From positions 106,496 to 170,495 of the forward strand of contig JAJQRA010000007.1 in NCBI GenBank assembly GCA_046533095.1: a stretch of DNA of 64,000 nucleotides, read 5' to 3'. A model generated the notes under the pieces. The model was not told the origin of the DNA. It ran no database searches and was given only the letters and a program-made list of their open reading frames with translations. Made by a program: the position numbers and the translations under genes. The DNA is from ZAX-1 sp046533095. Lineage in GTDB: Bacteria; Bacillota; Clostridia; Lachnospirales; Lachnospiraceae. Numbering within the stretch: position 1 is the first letter of the stretch; every line of letters starts with the position of its first letter. This document shows, piece after piece, positions 18,021-27,232 of this stretch.

Positions 18021-18527
18021 TTATTTTCCACAACAATTTTTATATTTTTTGCCGCTTCCACATGGACAGGGGTCATTGCGTCCTATCTTTGGCCCTTTTA
18101 CGATGGTACCAGATTTTTTCTGTTCCAGATAGAGTGCTTTTCGCTTGTCTTCATCGAAAATGCTTTCCCATTGAGGGAGCCCATACAACCAGTCTGCCTT
18201 TGCATCTACCATGTTTTTATATAGTTTCTCTTTGTCAAAGGCTAAGCTTACATTCGTATCCTCTTGCATTTCTTCAATTTGGTTTTTTGTAGTCAAACTG
18301 TCATTAATGCCATCTAAGAAGCCTGTCATAGCCATTAGCTCCAGTCCATATTTTTCTGCAAGTTCTCCCACTGTTCCTTCTACTACATCATCTGGATGCT
18401 CTAAAAGCTGTTCATAAACGCTTTTTTCCAATAAAAAATACCTCTTCCAGAATTTTTGTAGTTCCCCTTTGTCTGTCTGTTGATTGTAAGCAACACTTCT
18501 CCATTGTTCTAATAGTGCCATATTCAT
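18021..18527 (-). CDS. SEC-C motif protein
   Basis: A 168-residue protein ending in a SEC-C zinc motif, IGRNDPCPCGSGKKYKNCCGK, the same metal-binding tail found at the end of SecA and in many unrelated proteins. The body is helical (LLEKSVYEQLLEHPDDVVEGTVGELAEK) and unassigned. The start has AAGGA about 7 bases upstream. It lies 50 bases downstream of where the sensor kinase begins on the same strand, so its transcript could read on into the kinase gene, but a functional link is not evident. Confidence 0.82.
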   Translation of the reverse strand: MNMALLEQWRSVAYNQQTDKGELQKFWKRYFLLEKSVYEQLLEHPDDVVEGTVGELAEKYGLELMAMTGFLDGINDSLTTKNQIEEMQEDTNVSLAFDKEKLYKNMVDAKADWLYGLPQWESIFDEDKRKALYLEQKKSGTIVKGPKIGRNDPCPCGSGKKYKNCCGK

Positions 18528-18733
18528 ACCATCCTTCGTTCCTTAAAGAGTTTTTCTTTCACACTTTATTTTGTTATACCAGTATATCTTATTTCCCTAA
18601 ATTTTTCAAAGGTTTTCGTCTTTTTAGCAGAAATTTATTCTTGATTCATTCCTTTGTATTTTTATCTAAATCAAAAATAAAAATATAATACATTGTATAA
18701 AGCTACGAATACATGACCATACTATTATTAATC

Positions 18734-18772
18734 GAATAGGAAATGCATGGCCCCCACCCATTCCCTATTCGA
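18734..18772. other. Imperfect inverted repeat in spacer
   Basis: CGAATAGG and AATG pair with CATT and CCTATTCG around a short loop containing GGCCCCCACC, giving a 12-pair stem with one mismatch. No T-run follows on either strand. It lies in the 538-bp spacer between the SEC-C gene and the spermidine-synthase-like gene, which otherwise holds only the two hairpins and the promoter listed here. Confidence 0.55.
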
Positions 18773-18817
18773 TGTTCCCTACAAAAGATGAAGTTAAATA
18801 CTTATCCTCCCCTTTTA

Positions 18818-18855
18818 AAGTCAGGCTCACGGCATTTGTGTCGTGAGCCTGACTT
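18818..18855. other. Perfect 14-bp inverted repeat
   Basis: AAGTCAGGCTCACG at 18818-18831 and its exact complement at 18842-18855 around a 10-base loop. No proper U-tract follows on either strand. It could be a bidirectional terminator lacking the tract or a relic of a mobile element. A 64-codon minus-strand frame overlaps it but has no supporting signals. Confidence 0.7.
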
Positions 18856-19011
18856 GCAGTTTGCGTACATACTACATGCTTGGCGTTGATGTTGCCCTAT
18901 TTGGGGCCATTCCCCACTTGAACGAACGCTAAAAAAGTATCGTAGAACAAACGAATATCTGTCCACCGTTTCACCAATCAATAAAGTTTTCAGCAAAAAA
19001 CAAGTGAATAC

Positions 19012-19040
19012 TTGAAAATCAGCGGTGCCTCTGTTATAAT
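19012..19040 (+). promoter_or_regulatory. Sigma-A promoter of the spermidine-synthase-like gene
   Basis: TTGAAA at 19012-19017 and TATAAT at 19035-19040 separated by exactly 17 bases. The start codon is 26 bases past the -10 box, leaving room for GGAGG in a short leader. Confidence 0.85.
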
Positions 19041-19065
19041 CAAAATCACTTTGGAGGTGTATCTT

Positions 19066-20667
19066 ATGAATGAACGTAATCTATTAAAAAACAAATATTT
19101 TCTATATGCAACGGAATTTTTTGCCGGCATATCCGTTATGGCAGTGGAACTTGGTGCAAGCAGGCTCATGGCACCTTATTTTAGCTCTTCGCAAATCGTG
19201 TGGACAGTGATTATCGGTGTTATTATGATTGCTATGTCCCTTGGCAATCTACTTGGAGGACGTCTGGCAGATAAGGATCCGAATCCAACACGCCTCTATG
19301 TACGCTTGCTCATAGCCGCCATATGGATTGCACTGATTCCATTTTTGGGCAGATTTTTGATTGTGGGGATTTCCCTTCTCCTCGCTGTTTTTATTACGCA
19401 AAATTTTCTTGTATGGGCAGCGCTTGTCACCTGTCTTGCCGTATTTGCATTTCCCTGTGTGCTGCTTGGAACGGTCACTCCCTCTCTGGTAAAATATACT
19501 GTAAGCAATTTGGACAATAACGGAAAAATCGTTGGAGAGCTTGGTGCACTTAATACAATTGGAAGTATCATTGGGACATTTCTTCCTACCTTTGTAACGA
19601 TTCCGGCGGTTGGTACGGCTGTTACATTTCTGATTTTTTCCGGTGTACTGGCACTTATCAGTATTATTTACTTTATATCTATTCGTAAAAAACTTGTACA
19701 CTGCGTTGTTGCTGTACTGCTTATTTTCATTTTAGGCATTACCTCGTCAACTTATCATTTTTCTTTTTGGGACAAAGATATTACTGTAGAAGATGAATCC
19801 ATTTATAATTATCTGCAAGTAAAGGAAACAGATTCTTCTGTTGTTTTATCTACCAATGTATTGTTTGGCGTGCAGTCCATTCTTATGAAAAATGCAAAAC
19901 TTACCGGCATGTACTATGACTATGCCCTAGCCGCCCCGCTCATGGCTGACATTCCACAAAAGGATCAATCCGAAATTCTCATCCTTGGACTTGGAACCGG
20001 TACATTTGCCAAATATTGTGATGAATATTTTAACAATGATTTCACCAGCGTTTCCATTCAAGGGGTTGAAATCGATAAAAAAATTGCAGATCTGGCAACA
20101 CAATATTTTGAACTGCCACAAAATGTAGCGGTTGCCATCGCCGATGGACGTACCTTTCTAAGCGCTTCCGACAAAAAATATGATGTTATTATGCTAGACG
20201 CCTATCATGACATCACCGTTCCATTTCAAATGTCCTCTATTGAATTTTTTACCGAAGTAAAAAACCATCTAACAAAAGATGGCGTTATGGTCATAAATAT
20301 GAATATGCAGTCTAAGCAAAAAGATTCCATTAACGATTATTTATGCGATACCATCGGAGCGGTATTTGACTTTGTATATGCTGCTGATGTATCAAATGGC
20401 ACAAACCGTGAGGCTTTTGCCTCTAACAATAAGTCCATGATCGATAATTTTGAAAAAAATCGGAACTTGCTTACCGATGCCGCACTTTATGAAATGATGG
20501 AAAAAGTTGATAAACAGTTACATATAAGGGAATCGGGAACTTTAATGTTAACCGATGACAAAGCTCCTGTCGAAGTGCTTGGAATGAGCGTTTTAGACGA
20601 AATAATTGCAGATGAACTAAATTATTACCGGGGATATTATCTGGAGCGGCTATTTCCAAAAAATTAA
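19066..20667 (+). CDS. Fused membrane / spermidine-synthase-like protein
   Basis: A 533-residue protein with about seven hydrophobic segments in the first 215 residues, opening with FFAGISVMAVELGASRLMAPY, and a C-terminal spermidine synthase-type methyltransferase fold (ILILGLGTGTFAKY, GVEIDKKIADLA, DVIMLDAYHD). Family members with this architecture are annotated as fused MFS/spermidine synthases, but few have a shown activity, so aminopropyl transfer is only a possibility. I start at the ATG at 19066, eight bases after GGAGG; a longer frame from 19012 overlaps the promoter. Confidence 0.85.
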   Translation: MNERNLLKNKYFLYATEFFAGISVMAVELGASRLMAPYFSSSQIVWTVIIGVIMIAMSLGNLLGGRLADKDPNPTRLYVRLLIAAIWIALIPFLGRFLIVGISLLLAVFITQNFLVWAALVTCLAVFAFPCVLLGTVTPSLVKYTVSNLDNNGKIVGELGALNTIGSIIGTFLPTFVTIPAVGTAVTFLIFSGVLALISIIYFISIRKKLVHCVVAVLLIFILGITSSTYHFSFWDKDITVEDESIYNYLQVKETDSSVVLSTNVLFGVQSILMKNAKLTGMYYDYALAAPLMADIPQKDQSEILILGLGTGTFAKYCDEYFNNDFTSVSIQGVEIDKKIADLATQYFELPQNVAVAIADGRTFLSASDKKYDVIMLDAYHDITVPFQMSSIEFFTEVKNHLTKDGVMVINMNMQSKQKDSINDYLCDTIGAVFDFVYAADVSNGTNREAFASNNKSMIDNFEKNRNLLTDAALYEMMEKVDKQLHIRESGTLMLTDDKAPVEVLGMSVLDEIIADELNYYRGYYLERLFPKN

Positions 20668-20668
20668 G

Positions 20669-20788
20669 CATAAAACCAACGTATAAAACTGCTTTCTCCA
20701 TAAATTCAAGTATAAAACTAAGCGTATGGAACTGCTTCTTCCATAAAATTCAAGTATAAAACCAACGTATGGAACTGCTTCCTACTAT
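20669..20788. repeat. Degenerate 42-44-bp tandem repeat
   Basis: Three imperfect copies of a unit containing ATAAAAC(C/T)...GTAT..AACTGCTTC begin near 20670, 20712 and 20756, just downstream of the spermidine-synthase-like gene. Non-coding as far as I can see. Confidence 0.8.
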
Positions 20789-20828
20789 TTGTGCCATAAA
20801 TGAAATGCCACCACAGAAAGGATGCGTC

Positions 20829-21038
20829 ATGAAAAAAGCAAAGAGAATAACTGCGATACTAGGTGTAATCATTTTAATTGCTCTTTATCTATCCACCCTT
20901 GTATTTGCCCTTCTTGGAGAAGAATTTATAAAAATGCTCATGGCCGCCGTTGGGGCTACCATTGTCATTCCCGTACTGCTATGGGCATACACCCTGATTT
21001 ATAGATTACGAAAGGATGCCAATCGGAAACAGGATTAA
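20829..21038 (+). CDS. Small two-helix membrane protein
   Basis: 69 residues, starting MKKAKRITAILGVII, with two hydrophobic helices (about residues 8-28 and 36-57) and a basic tail. AAGGA precedes the ATG at 20829 by 6 bases. Family unknown. The last codons are part of the 63-bp tandem repeat that follows, so the repeat seems to have grown out of this gene's 3' end. Confidence 0.6.
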   Translation: MKKAKRITAILGVIILIALYLSTLVFALLGEEFIKMLMAAVGATIVIPVLLWAYTLIYRLRKDANRKQD

Positions 21039-21184
21039 ATCAAGAAAACCTTTACCCTTATTTATAGATTACGAAAGGATGCCAATCGGAAACAGGATTA
21101 AATCAAGAAAACCTTTACCCTTATTTATAGATTACGAAAAGATGCCAATCGGAAACAGGATTAAATCAAGAAAGCCTTTGCATT
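20998..21184. repeat. 63-bp tandem repeat, three copies
   Basis: Units start at 21001, 21064 and 21127 with a period of exactly 63 bp and very few differences. The first copy holds the end of the small membrane protein gene. A period of 21 codons keeps an alternative frame open through all copies, which produces a spurious 62-codon ORF. It ends at the convergent gerC stop. Confidence 0.92.
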
Positions 21185-21187
21185 CTT

Positions 21188-22489
21188 TTAATTTAAAACT
21201 GTAATCGAAATATCAAATTGAATTGTTACATTTTTATCATATTCCTTGGGACTATTCTCATACATTTCATATAGTTTTCGGTTATAGCCTCCAAGCAATA
21301 TATAGCTATTCGCAATGTCAATCCCCATATCTGCCATCAATCGACCTGCCGCTTCTGTCATGGAATAGGTAAGCTGCTCTTCTATCTGGTATTTTAATTG
21401 TTTCGTTTCCTTGACCGCTGTAGCTGTTTGGGCAAATACCGTGGCAGCTGTTTGGGCATTGGTAAAATTTTTAGGGAGTGCCTCACCCTTTAAAGATACG
21501 CTCACTACTGCTTTTTCCTGTTCTTTGTGGATGGTTAGATTTGAGGTTATATTTTGTATCTCGACTACATTTTTATCTGCCAGCTCATAGTCAAAATGCT
21601 CCATCCTGTTTTGAATAAGAAATGCTTTCATCGCATCTTCTACTGAAATAACGCCAATAAAAGAAAAATGCTCCACGACAGCGTAACTTGTAATCGAAGG
21701 AATGCCACCGTTGTCCGTCAGCACCGGAATGAAAATGGTTTCATTTTGATTATGCCACTGGTTCATCAGCTTGCCTATGGTCATCACCTTATCTTTTTTA
21801 AAATCCGGACGGCTCTCCACCATTTTTTCCAAATATTTTCCCACCGACCCTTCTGTTTCATCCGTAAGCTTTAACATATCCTCCGCACTGGAATTGCCTA
21901 TAAAAAGACAGGTATTCCGCGCTAAAACCTCTTGAAATTCAAGCCAGGAAAACAGCTTGCGTACCATATCTACATCAGAAAAAAATTCTCTTCCAAGCAC
22001 AATTGCCTTTAAGTGATTGTAGTCAATGATTTTATTCGTATTATTTTCATATGCTTTCTGCGCCTTATAGAACTCTTCTGCATCTATGACAAATCCTTTT
22101 TGACGATCACTTTCTTTTTCCTCATTGGAAGCTTCCTGCAAATCAGGAAAATCAAACGATACGCGTATTCCATCGGATTCCTTGCTTTTATCTATCCCTA
22201 TCGCCATTGGGAAACTTCTGTCTTCTAATTGGGTAACATTGCAGGATGAAAGCAAAAACATCATTCCTAGAGCATGTATTGCAACTAGACCTACTTTAAA
22301 TTCGCCTTTGCATTTATTTTTGAATTTACCTTCAAAGTTATCTTTGCACTTATTTTTGAATATATCTTTGCATTTATCTTTGAATATATCTTTGTACTTA
22401 TTTTTGAATATACCTTTGCATTTATTTTTATAAATACAGGATTTTTTCTCTTCCTTTTGTTTCATTTTCCTTACAAATCTTTTCTTCAC
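21188..22489 (-). CDS. gerC: Ger(x)C family spore germination lipoprotein with repeat-extended N-terminus
   Basis: The lipoprotein subunit of a GerA-type nutrient germinant receptor in the spore inner membrane. 433 residues. The GerAC-like body begins after a lipobox (FLLSSC, Cys near residue 82). The unusual part is the first 65 residues: about six imperfect copies of K-N/D-K-C/Y-K-D/G-I/N-F, strongly basic, placed before the hydrophobic signal segment. The GTG start at 22489 has GGAAGGAG 7 bases upstream, so the extension appears to be translated. A start inside the extension would give a normal signal peptide, but there is no other Met or good site near it. Third gene of gerA-gerB-gerC. 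Confidence 0.88.
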   Translation of the reverse strand: MKKRFVRKMKQKEEKKSCIYKNKCKGIFKNKYKDIFKDKCKDIFKNKCKDNFEGKFKNKCKGEFKVGLVAIHALGMMFLLSSCNVTQLEDRSFPMAIGIDKSKESDGIRVSFDFPDLQEASNEEKESDRQKGFVIDAEEFYKAQKAYENNTNKIIDYNHLKAIVLGREFFSDVDMVRKLFSWLEFQEVLARNTCLFIGNSSAEDMLKLTDETEGSVGKYLEKMVESRPDFKKDKVMTIGKLMNQWHNQNETIFIPVLTDNGGIPSITSYAVVEHFSFIGVISVEDAMKAFLIQNRMEHFDYELADKNVVEIQNITSNLTIHKEQEKAVVSVSLKGEALPKNFTNAQTAATVFAQTATAVKETKQLKYQIEEQLTYSMTEAAGRLMADMGIDIANSYILLGGYNRKLYEMYENSPKEYDKNVTIQFDISITVLN

Positions 22490-22515
22490 ACAAATGCTCC
22501 TTCCTATGGCCGTTC

Positions 22516-23625
22516 CTATGATTCTTCTTTCCTATCTTTCAGTTTTTCTTTTATTTGCCCGATCCACAAAAGCAGGATTGGTAAAATTACCAAAACCGGA
22601 AGTGCAATATATTTCATGTATGCATAAAAAAATTCCAATACCGCCGCATTTAAAAAGAACCATACATTCACTGCAAGCACAAATACGAGCACCGCAATGA
22701 TACAAAAATGCGTCCTTTTTTCACTAACCAAATCTCTTAAAATATGCGTACCATAAGACACGCCTGTGTTAACCAATGCAAAGAGCGAGAAAAACCAGAT
22801 CGCCGTCATAAGCGCATCCTGCCTTGCAAAAAATCCACCCGGAAAATTCACCATGCTCATCAATGTAATGATGGGACGGCTCAATATATGAGTTGTCTTG
22901 CTTTGAAAGGTGCCGATCAGGATCAGATATTCTGCAATATTTACCATTGCCACAACAAGCAGTGCCATACCCGCACTTTTATATAATTTGTCCGGCTTTT
23001 TGCAAAATGGCTTTAAAAACAAAACAAGGCATAGTGGCAAAAAGAAGGCGAATACCGTAAGGCTTCCCTGTATAAAATCTTTCGCATTTGTATGGGCAAT
23101 TGGATTCCAATAGTTTACATTTACATCTTTTGTTGCAAACGCCAGCATCAAAAGCAGAGGAATAGCGAGGAACCAAAACAGGATTTCATAGACTCTGGCT
23201 CTGCCCTCAATGCCCCGAAGTGTTGCATATAAAACGAGGGCAAGCAACAACAGGCAGATGCCTATATACGAGCTTTGCGGCAAAAGCCATGTTCGAATTA
23301 GTAGAGCCAATTGATACATCACAAATGCCGACACCATCAGGAAAAAAAAACTATAAAACACCATACATAAATCTGCAACTATCTGCCCTGCCGTTTTTTT
23401 CATATAGCTATAATAGTCCTGTTTTTTCATCCGGACGATTAGTTTCTTTAATATCAGAAGATAAAACCCTCCAAACAACGTACCCACCATGATGCAAAAT
23501 ATTCCATCTCCCCCTGTAAACCCTGTAAGGATAGACGGCAATAGCAGGCTGCTTAATCCAAACAAATCCAATATAAGCAGTCGTCTTATCTGGCGAAGTG
23601 AAATGATTTGATTATTTGAGAACAT
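22516..23625 (-). CDS. gerB: GerAB-type spore germination permease
   Basis: Membrane subunit of the germinant receptor, related to amino acid/polyamine transporters, proposed to bind or sense the germinant. 369 residues, about ten hydrophobic segments, beginning with SLRQIRRLLILDLFGLSSLLLP. It overlaps the 3' end of gerA by 14 bases and lies 26 bases before gerC, so the three form one operon. Ligand specificity cannot be deduced. Confidence 0.9.
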   Translation of the reverse strand: MFSNNQIISLRQIRRLLILDLFGLSSLLLPSILTGFTGGDGIFCIMVGTLFGGFYLLILKKLIVRMKKQDYYSYMKKTAGQIVADLCMVFYSFFFLMVSAFVMYQLALLIRTWLLPQSSYIGICLLLLALVLYATLRGIEGRARVYEILFWFLAIPLLLMLAFATKDVNVNYWNPIAHTNAKDFIQGSLTVFAFFLPLCLVLFLKPFCKKPDKLYKSAGMALLVVAMVNIAEYLILIGTFQSKTTHILSRPIITLMSMVNFPGGFFARQDALMTAIWFFSLFALVNTGVSYGTHILRDLVSEKRTHFCIIAVLVFVLAVNVWFFLNAAVLEFFYAYMKYIALPVLVILPILLLWIGQIKEKLKDRKEES

Positions 23626-25123
23626 TTTTTTTGTTATCCCCCTCGTCTATTTTTAGCCGGGTGCGCGCACCTCTCCTCGTATAAATTGGACGCTTTTTCA
23701 TCCACTTTAAAGGCAAGCGAACGATGGTATCCCGTTCATCTTCATAGCCATTTAACTCCGGTCCAATAAAGGGCATCAGATATGGAATTCCAAAACTTTC
23801 TAAATGCGACAGATGGATCAATACACACAGTATCCCTAAGAGGAATCCAAAAAATCCCAACTGGGCACAGAGGAAAATAAATCCAAATTTCAAAATACGA
23901 AATGCGGTTGCAAATTCTTCATTGGGTACGGCAAAGGAACAAAGCGCGGTGAGCGCCACAATGATAACGACAATCGGGCTTACAATGTTTGCCTCTACGG
24001 CCGCCTGTCCGATAATCAGCCCTCCGACAATACCAATCGTACTTCCCATCGCCCCGGGAAGTCGTACCCCTGCCTCCCGCAATAGTTCAAATGCACATTC
24101 CATAATCAAAACCTCCATCATTGCCGGAAATGGTACGCCCTGTCTGGCCGCCGCAAAGGATACAAGCAAATCCGTTGGCAGTATATGGGTATGGAAATTG
24201 GTCATGGCCAAATACAGTCCCGGCAGCACCATTGCAAGAAATGAGGCCACGTAACGCAGCAGTCTGGTAAATGATGCAATTTCCCATCGATTGTAGTAAT
24301 CATCGCTTGTTTGTATAAAAGAATTATACCCGGTCGGAAGAATGAGCGCGATCGGGGAATTGTCTGTCAGCAATACAACCCTTCCTTCTAAAATCGCCAT
24401 TGCCGCACGGTCCGGCCTTTGTGTCGTCTGGAACTGCGGAAATGGCGAATACCAGCTTCCCTCTGTCAATTGTTCTACGACACCGCTGTCTAATACCGCA
24501 TCAATCTTAAATCTGTCCAGTCGCTTTTCAATTGTTTTTAGCAAATCAGGCTCCACCAAATCCTCCATGAACACGAGATCTACATTCGTATTGGAACGCT
24601 GCCCTGCAAAAACTTCTTTCACCTTTACTTTTGGGGTACGAAGCCGTTTTCGTATCAAAGCCGTATTTACTTTAATTGATTCTGTAAATCCCTCATTCGA
24701 GCCCCTGATTACCTTTTCCGAGGTCGGCTCCTTTAATGCCATTCCAGGATAGCCCTTGTCTGGAATTTTTAATGCACGGTCGTAGCCATTTATCATAAAA
24801 ATAGCATCGCCCGTTAGCATACCCGATGCCGCTTCTTCGATTGTACAAAATTCTGTCACATCAGAAATTCCAAAGCTGTTTTCTCGAATATAGGAAAGTA
24901 TTTTCTCTTCTGGCATCTCCCACATGGTATTGAGCAATTTCCCGATAACAGACTGTTCCATCATCATATTTCCCACCGATATTTCAATATAGGCAATAAA
25001 GCATTCCAATTTCATCCCCTTGCCTAGCTTCATCTTCCGTTTTTTTATATCCGCACTGTCTTTGAACAACTCGATAAATGCATTGATATTCTGTTCAAGA
25101 TTCGTTGTAATCGGTGTAGCCAT
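23612..25123 (-). CDS. gerA: GerA-type spore germination protein (GerAA-like subunit)
   Basis: First gene of the germinant receptor operon. 503 residues with the typical plan: a soluble N-terminal part, TEKVIRGSNEGFTES-type core (here SEKVIRGSNEGFTESIKVN, about 135-153), the conserved AILEGRVVLLTDNSP, then about five membrane segments and a charged C-terminal tail. AGGAGG precedes the ATG by 9 bases. Such operons are usually made in the forespore under sigma G; I did not identify that promoter with confidence. Confidence 0.93.
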   Translation of the reverse strand: MATPITTNLEQNINAFIELFKDSADIKKRKMKLGKGMKLECFIAYIEISVGNMMMEQSVIGKLLNTMWEMPEEKILSYIRENSFGISDVTEFCTIEEAASGMLTGDAIFMINGYDRALKIPDKGYPGMALKEPTSEKVIRGSNEGFTESIKVNTALIRKRLRTPKVKVKEVFAGQRSNTNVDLVFMEDLVEPDLLKTIEKRLDRFKIDAVLDSGVVEQLTEGSWYSPFPQFQTTQRPDRAAMAILEGRVVLLTDNSPIALILPTGYNSFIQTSDDYYNRWEIASFTRLLRYVASFLAMVLPGLYLAMTNFHTHILPTDLLVSFAAARQGVPFPAMMEVLIMECAFELLREAGVRLPGAMGSTIGIVGGLIIGQAAVEANIVSPIVVIIVALTALCSFAVPNEEFATAFRILKFGFIFLCAQLGFFGFLLGILCVLIHLSHLESFGIPYLMPFIGPELNGYEDERDTIVRLPLKWMKKRPIYTRRGARTRLKIDEGDNKKNVLK

Positions 25124-25312
25124 CTGTTATCCCTCCTGCATAGAACACTTGACGAGGTTTTCCTGCGCCTAGTGTGAACATACACCCAAGCAATTCGTGA
25201 AATTCTGTTAAGCTTCGTGAATGTGGTGGTTCTTTTGCAACAAAAAAGAATAGACCTTTCGTCTACCCTTTTCTTGTTTCGTCTTTCTTTATTTTTTCTC
25301 ATTTCATGGAAA

Positions 25313-25987
25313 TTATTCCTGTTCTCTTATAATATTTTTTACAACAATTTCCTGATTCATGACATGATACCCCATAACTTTGACTACATATTCCTTGTCC
25401 CTGTTCATAAGGCCATTTAAAATCTCCTGATGTTCCTTGATTAAAACCGGGTATGTACTAACATCTTTTAAATATTCCACACGATAGCGGTACATTTGTT
25501 CACGTAGGTTATTTAGCATACTCACCAATTTCGGGTTGCCTGTCGAGCGATAGATTGCATCATGAAATTCCACATCTGCCTGTGCAATCTTTGTTACATC
25601 TTTCGTTCTAGTAGAATCTTCAAAACTATGCACTGCTATTTTTAGAAGCCGCAGCTGTTCCGGTGAAATTTTATCGCAGGCAAGCCCCACTGCAAGCTCG
25701 TCTAATGCTTTGCGGATCTGCAGTACGTCTTCCATATCGTTTTCTGTCATTTTAGCAACTTCCGCCCCTCGGCGCGGGAAGGTAACGGCAAGCCCCTCTA
25801 GCTCCAGCTTGTGTATCGCCTCCCTGATAGGGGTGCGGCTGACTCCTAATCTCGATGCGAGCTGTAATTCCATCAGCCGTTCACCGGGTTTTAGATCTCC
25901 TTTTAAAATGGCCTCCCTTAACGTCTGAAATACAACGTCTCTAAGTGGCAGATATGCATTCATATTTAATTCCAATTTTGTAGCCAT
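25313..25987 (-). CDS. GntR family transcriptional regulator, FCD (FadR) type
   Basis: A 224-residue repressor or activator with an N-terminal winged helix (LREAILKGDLKPGERLMELQLASRLGVSRTPIREAIHKLE) and a C-terminal FCD ligand-binding helical domain, which usually binds a metal ion and a small carboxylic acid. GAGG sits 6 bases before the ATG. The gene overlaps the end of ispE by 22 bases, so the two are co-transcribed. FCD regulators often control neighbouring metabolic genes; here the partner is ispE or an unlinked target. Confidence 0.9.
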   Translation of the reverse strand: MATKLELNMNAYLPLRDVVFQTLREAILKGDLKPGERLMELQLASRLGVSRTPIREAIHKLELEGLAVTFPRRGAEVAKMTENDMEDVLQIRKALDELAVGLACDKISPEQLRLLKIAVHSFEDSTRTKDVTKIAQADVEFHDAIYRSTGNPKLVSMLNNLREQMYRYRVEYLKDVSTYPVLIKEHQEILNGLMNRDKEYVVKVMGYHVMNQEIVVKNIIREQE

Positions 25988-26862
25988 TTTTGCCTCATTT
26001 CTCTACCTAATAATTCTGTCAGGTAAACCTGTTCCGCCAAATTCATATTTTTCATTGCTTCATAAGCATCCGTAGCTGTTTCCTCTTCTTTAAACAATCC
26101 AAATACGGTCGGTCCACTTCCACTCATCATCGCATTTAATGCACCAAGTTCGAGCATGGCCTCTTTTATCTGTGCAATCACAGGATAGTTTGGTATGGTT
26201 ACGCTTTCTAGTATATTACCCATGTGCCCCGCCATTTGCACGACATCGGCACATGCGATATCTGTAAGTATCTGGTCTATATTTGGATGCTTGATCTGTT
26301 CATTTAAACATAGATGTTCATATACAAATTTTGTAGAAACGCTTACCCGTGGCTTCGCAATCAAAACGCTACAGCTTATTGGCGAATGAAGTGGCGTAAG
26401 CAGTTCACCGATTCCTTCTGAAAGCGCCGTTCCACCCATGAGGCAATAGGGTACGTCCGCACCAAGTTTAACGCCTCGCTCCATCAATTCATCCAAGGTC
26501 AAACCTAATTGGAACATCTTATTGATTCCATGCAAAACTGCCGCTGCATCTGCGCTCCCGCCTGCCATACCTGCCGCAACGGGTATCTTTTTTTCTAACC
26601 GAATAAAGATTCCATCGCGAATATGAAATTCATCCTTCAACAATTTGGCAGCCTTGTAGGCAAGATTCTTTTTATTGGTAGGCAAATAAGTCAAGTTTGT
26701 TTCTACTTTAATCTGCGTATCTTTCGTTCTGACTAACTGTATGCAATCACATAAATCAATGCTCTGCATAATCATTCGCACTTGGTGGTATCCGTCTTCT
26801 CTTCTCCTTAGCACATCTAGTCCAAGATTAATTTTAGCCGGTGCCTCTATATTTAATTCCAT
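25966..26862 (-). CDS. ispE: 4-diphosphocytidyl-2-C-methyl-D-erythritol kinase
   Basis: GHMP-family kinase of the non-mevalonate isoprenoid pathway. 298 residues, with APAKINLGLDVLRRREDGYH at the N-terminus, the ATP loop KKIPVAAGMAGGSADAAAVLHG (glycine-rich core PVAAGMAGGSADAAA) and MSGSGPTVFGLF near the C-terminus. The start is either the ATG at 26862 or the GTG just before it at 26865; AGGAG lies 10-13 bases upstream. It overlaps the GntR gene downstream. Confidence 0.95.
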   Translation of the reverse strand: MELNIEAPAKINLGLDVLRRREDGYHQVRMIMQSIDLCDCIQLVRTKDTQIKVETNLTYLPTNKKNLAYKAAKLLKDEFHIRDGIFIRLEKKIPVAAGMAGGSADAAAVLHGINKMFQLGLTLDELMERGVKLGADVPYCLMGGTALSEGIGELLTPLHSPISCSVLIAKPRVSVSTKFVYEHLCLNEQIKHPNIDQILTDIACADVVQMAGHMGNILESVTIPNYPVIAQIKEAMLELGALNAMMSGSGPTVFGLFKEEETATDAYEAMKNMNLAEQVYLTELLGREMRQKWLQNWN

Positions 26863-26934
26863 CACAACTTCATAGCTCCTTTGGATTTGAGGTTCGTTAT
26901 TTCATCTTATTTACGAATATCCTTATTTTCGTTG

Positions 26935-26956
26935 TCATGTATACAATATACAGTAA
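26935..26956. promoter_or_regulatory. Palindromic site upstream of ispE-gntR (possible operator)
   Basis: The perfect palindrome TGTATACA at 26939-26946 lies about 75 bases upstream of ispE, inside the 370-bp spacer to the next gene. FCD-type GntR proteins bind short palindromes of this size, so autoregulation is conceivable. The rest of the spacer 26866-27232 shows nothing else I can name. Confidence 0.3.
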
Positions 26957-27232
26957 ACCATTTTTACACTCAAAAGTCAATGTCCAAACATACCAAAACG
27001 TACCTATTTCTATATAGCATGCAAAAACGTCTAGTTCATAAAACTTCAGCAAAACCGTTGCAATCCTATTAAGTTTTCCCCCAAGCTGTCGATAGATATA
27101 ATAAGCAGGAATTGTAGCTATCCGGTCTTATCTGTTCCCGTGGTTCTGGATAATCATCAGAATTTAACTGGGAATACACATAGATAAGTGGGAAAGGATA
27201 CCCAATCAATCAAAACCAAGGAGGGTTTCGCC

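Noticed and set aside
18802..18996. 64-residue minus-strand ORF
   Set aside because: It spans a perfect inverted repeat, has no ribosome binding site and overlaps no conserved motif.
21016..21204. 62-residue ORF made of MPIGNRIKSRKPLPLFIDYE repeats
   Set aside because: It arises only because the 63-bp tandem repeat is a multiple of three; no ribosome binding site, and the first repeat belongs to another gene's 3' end.
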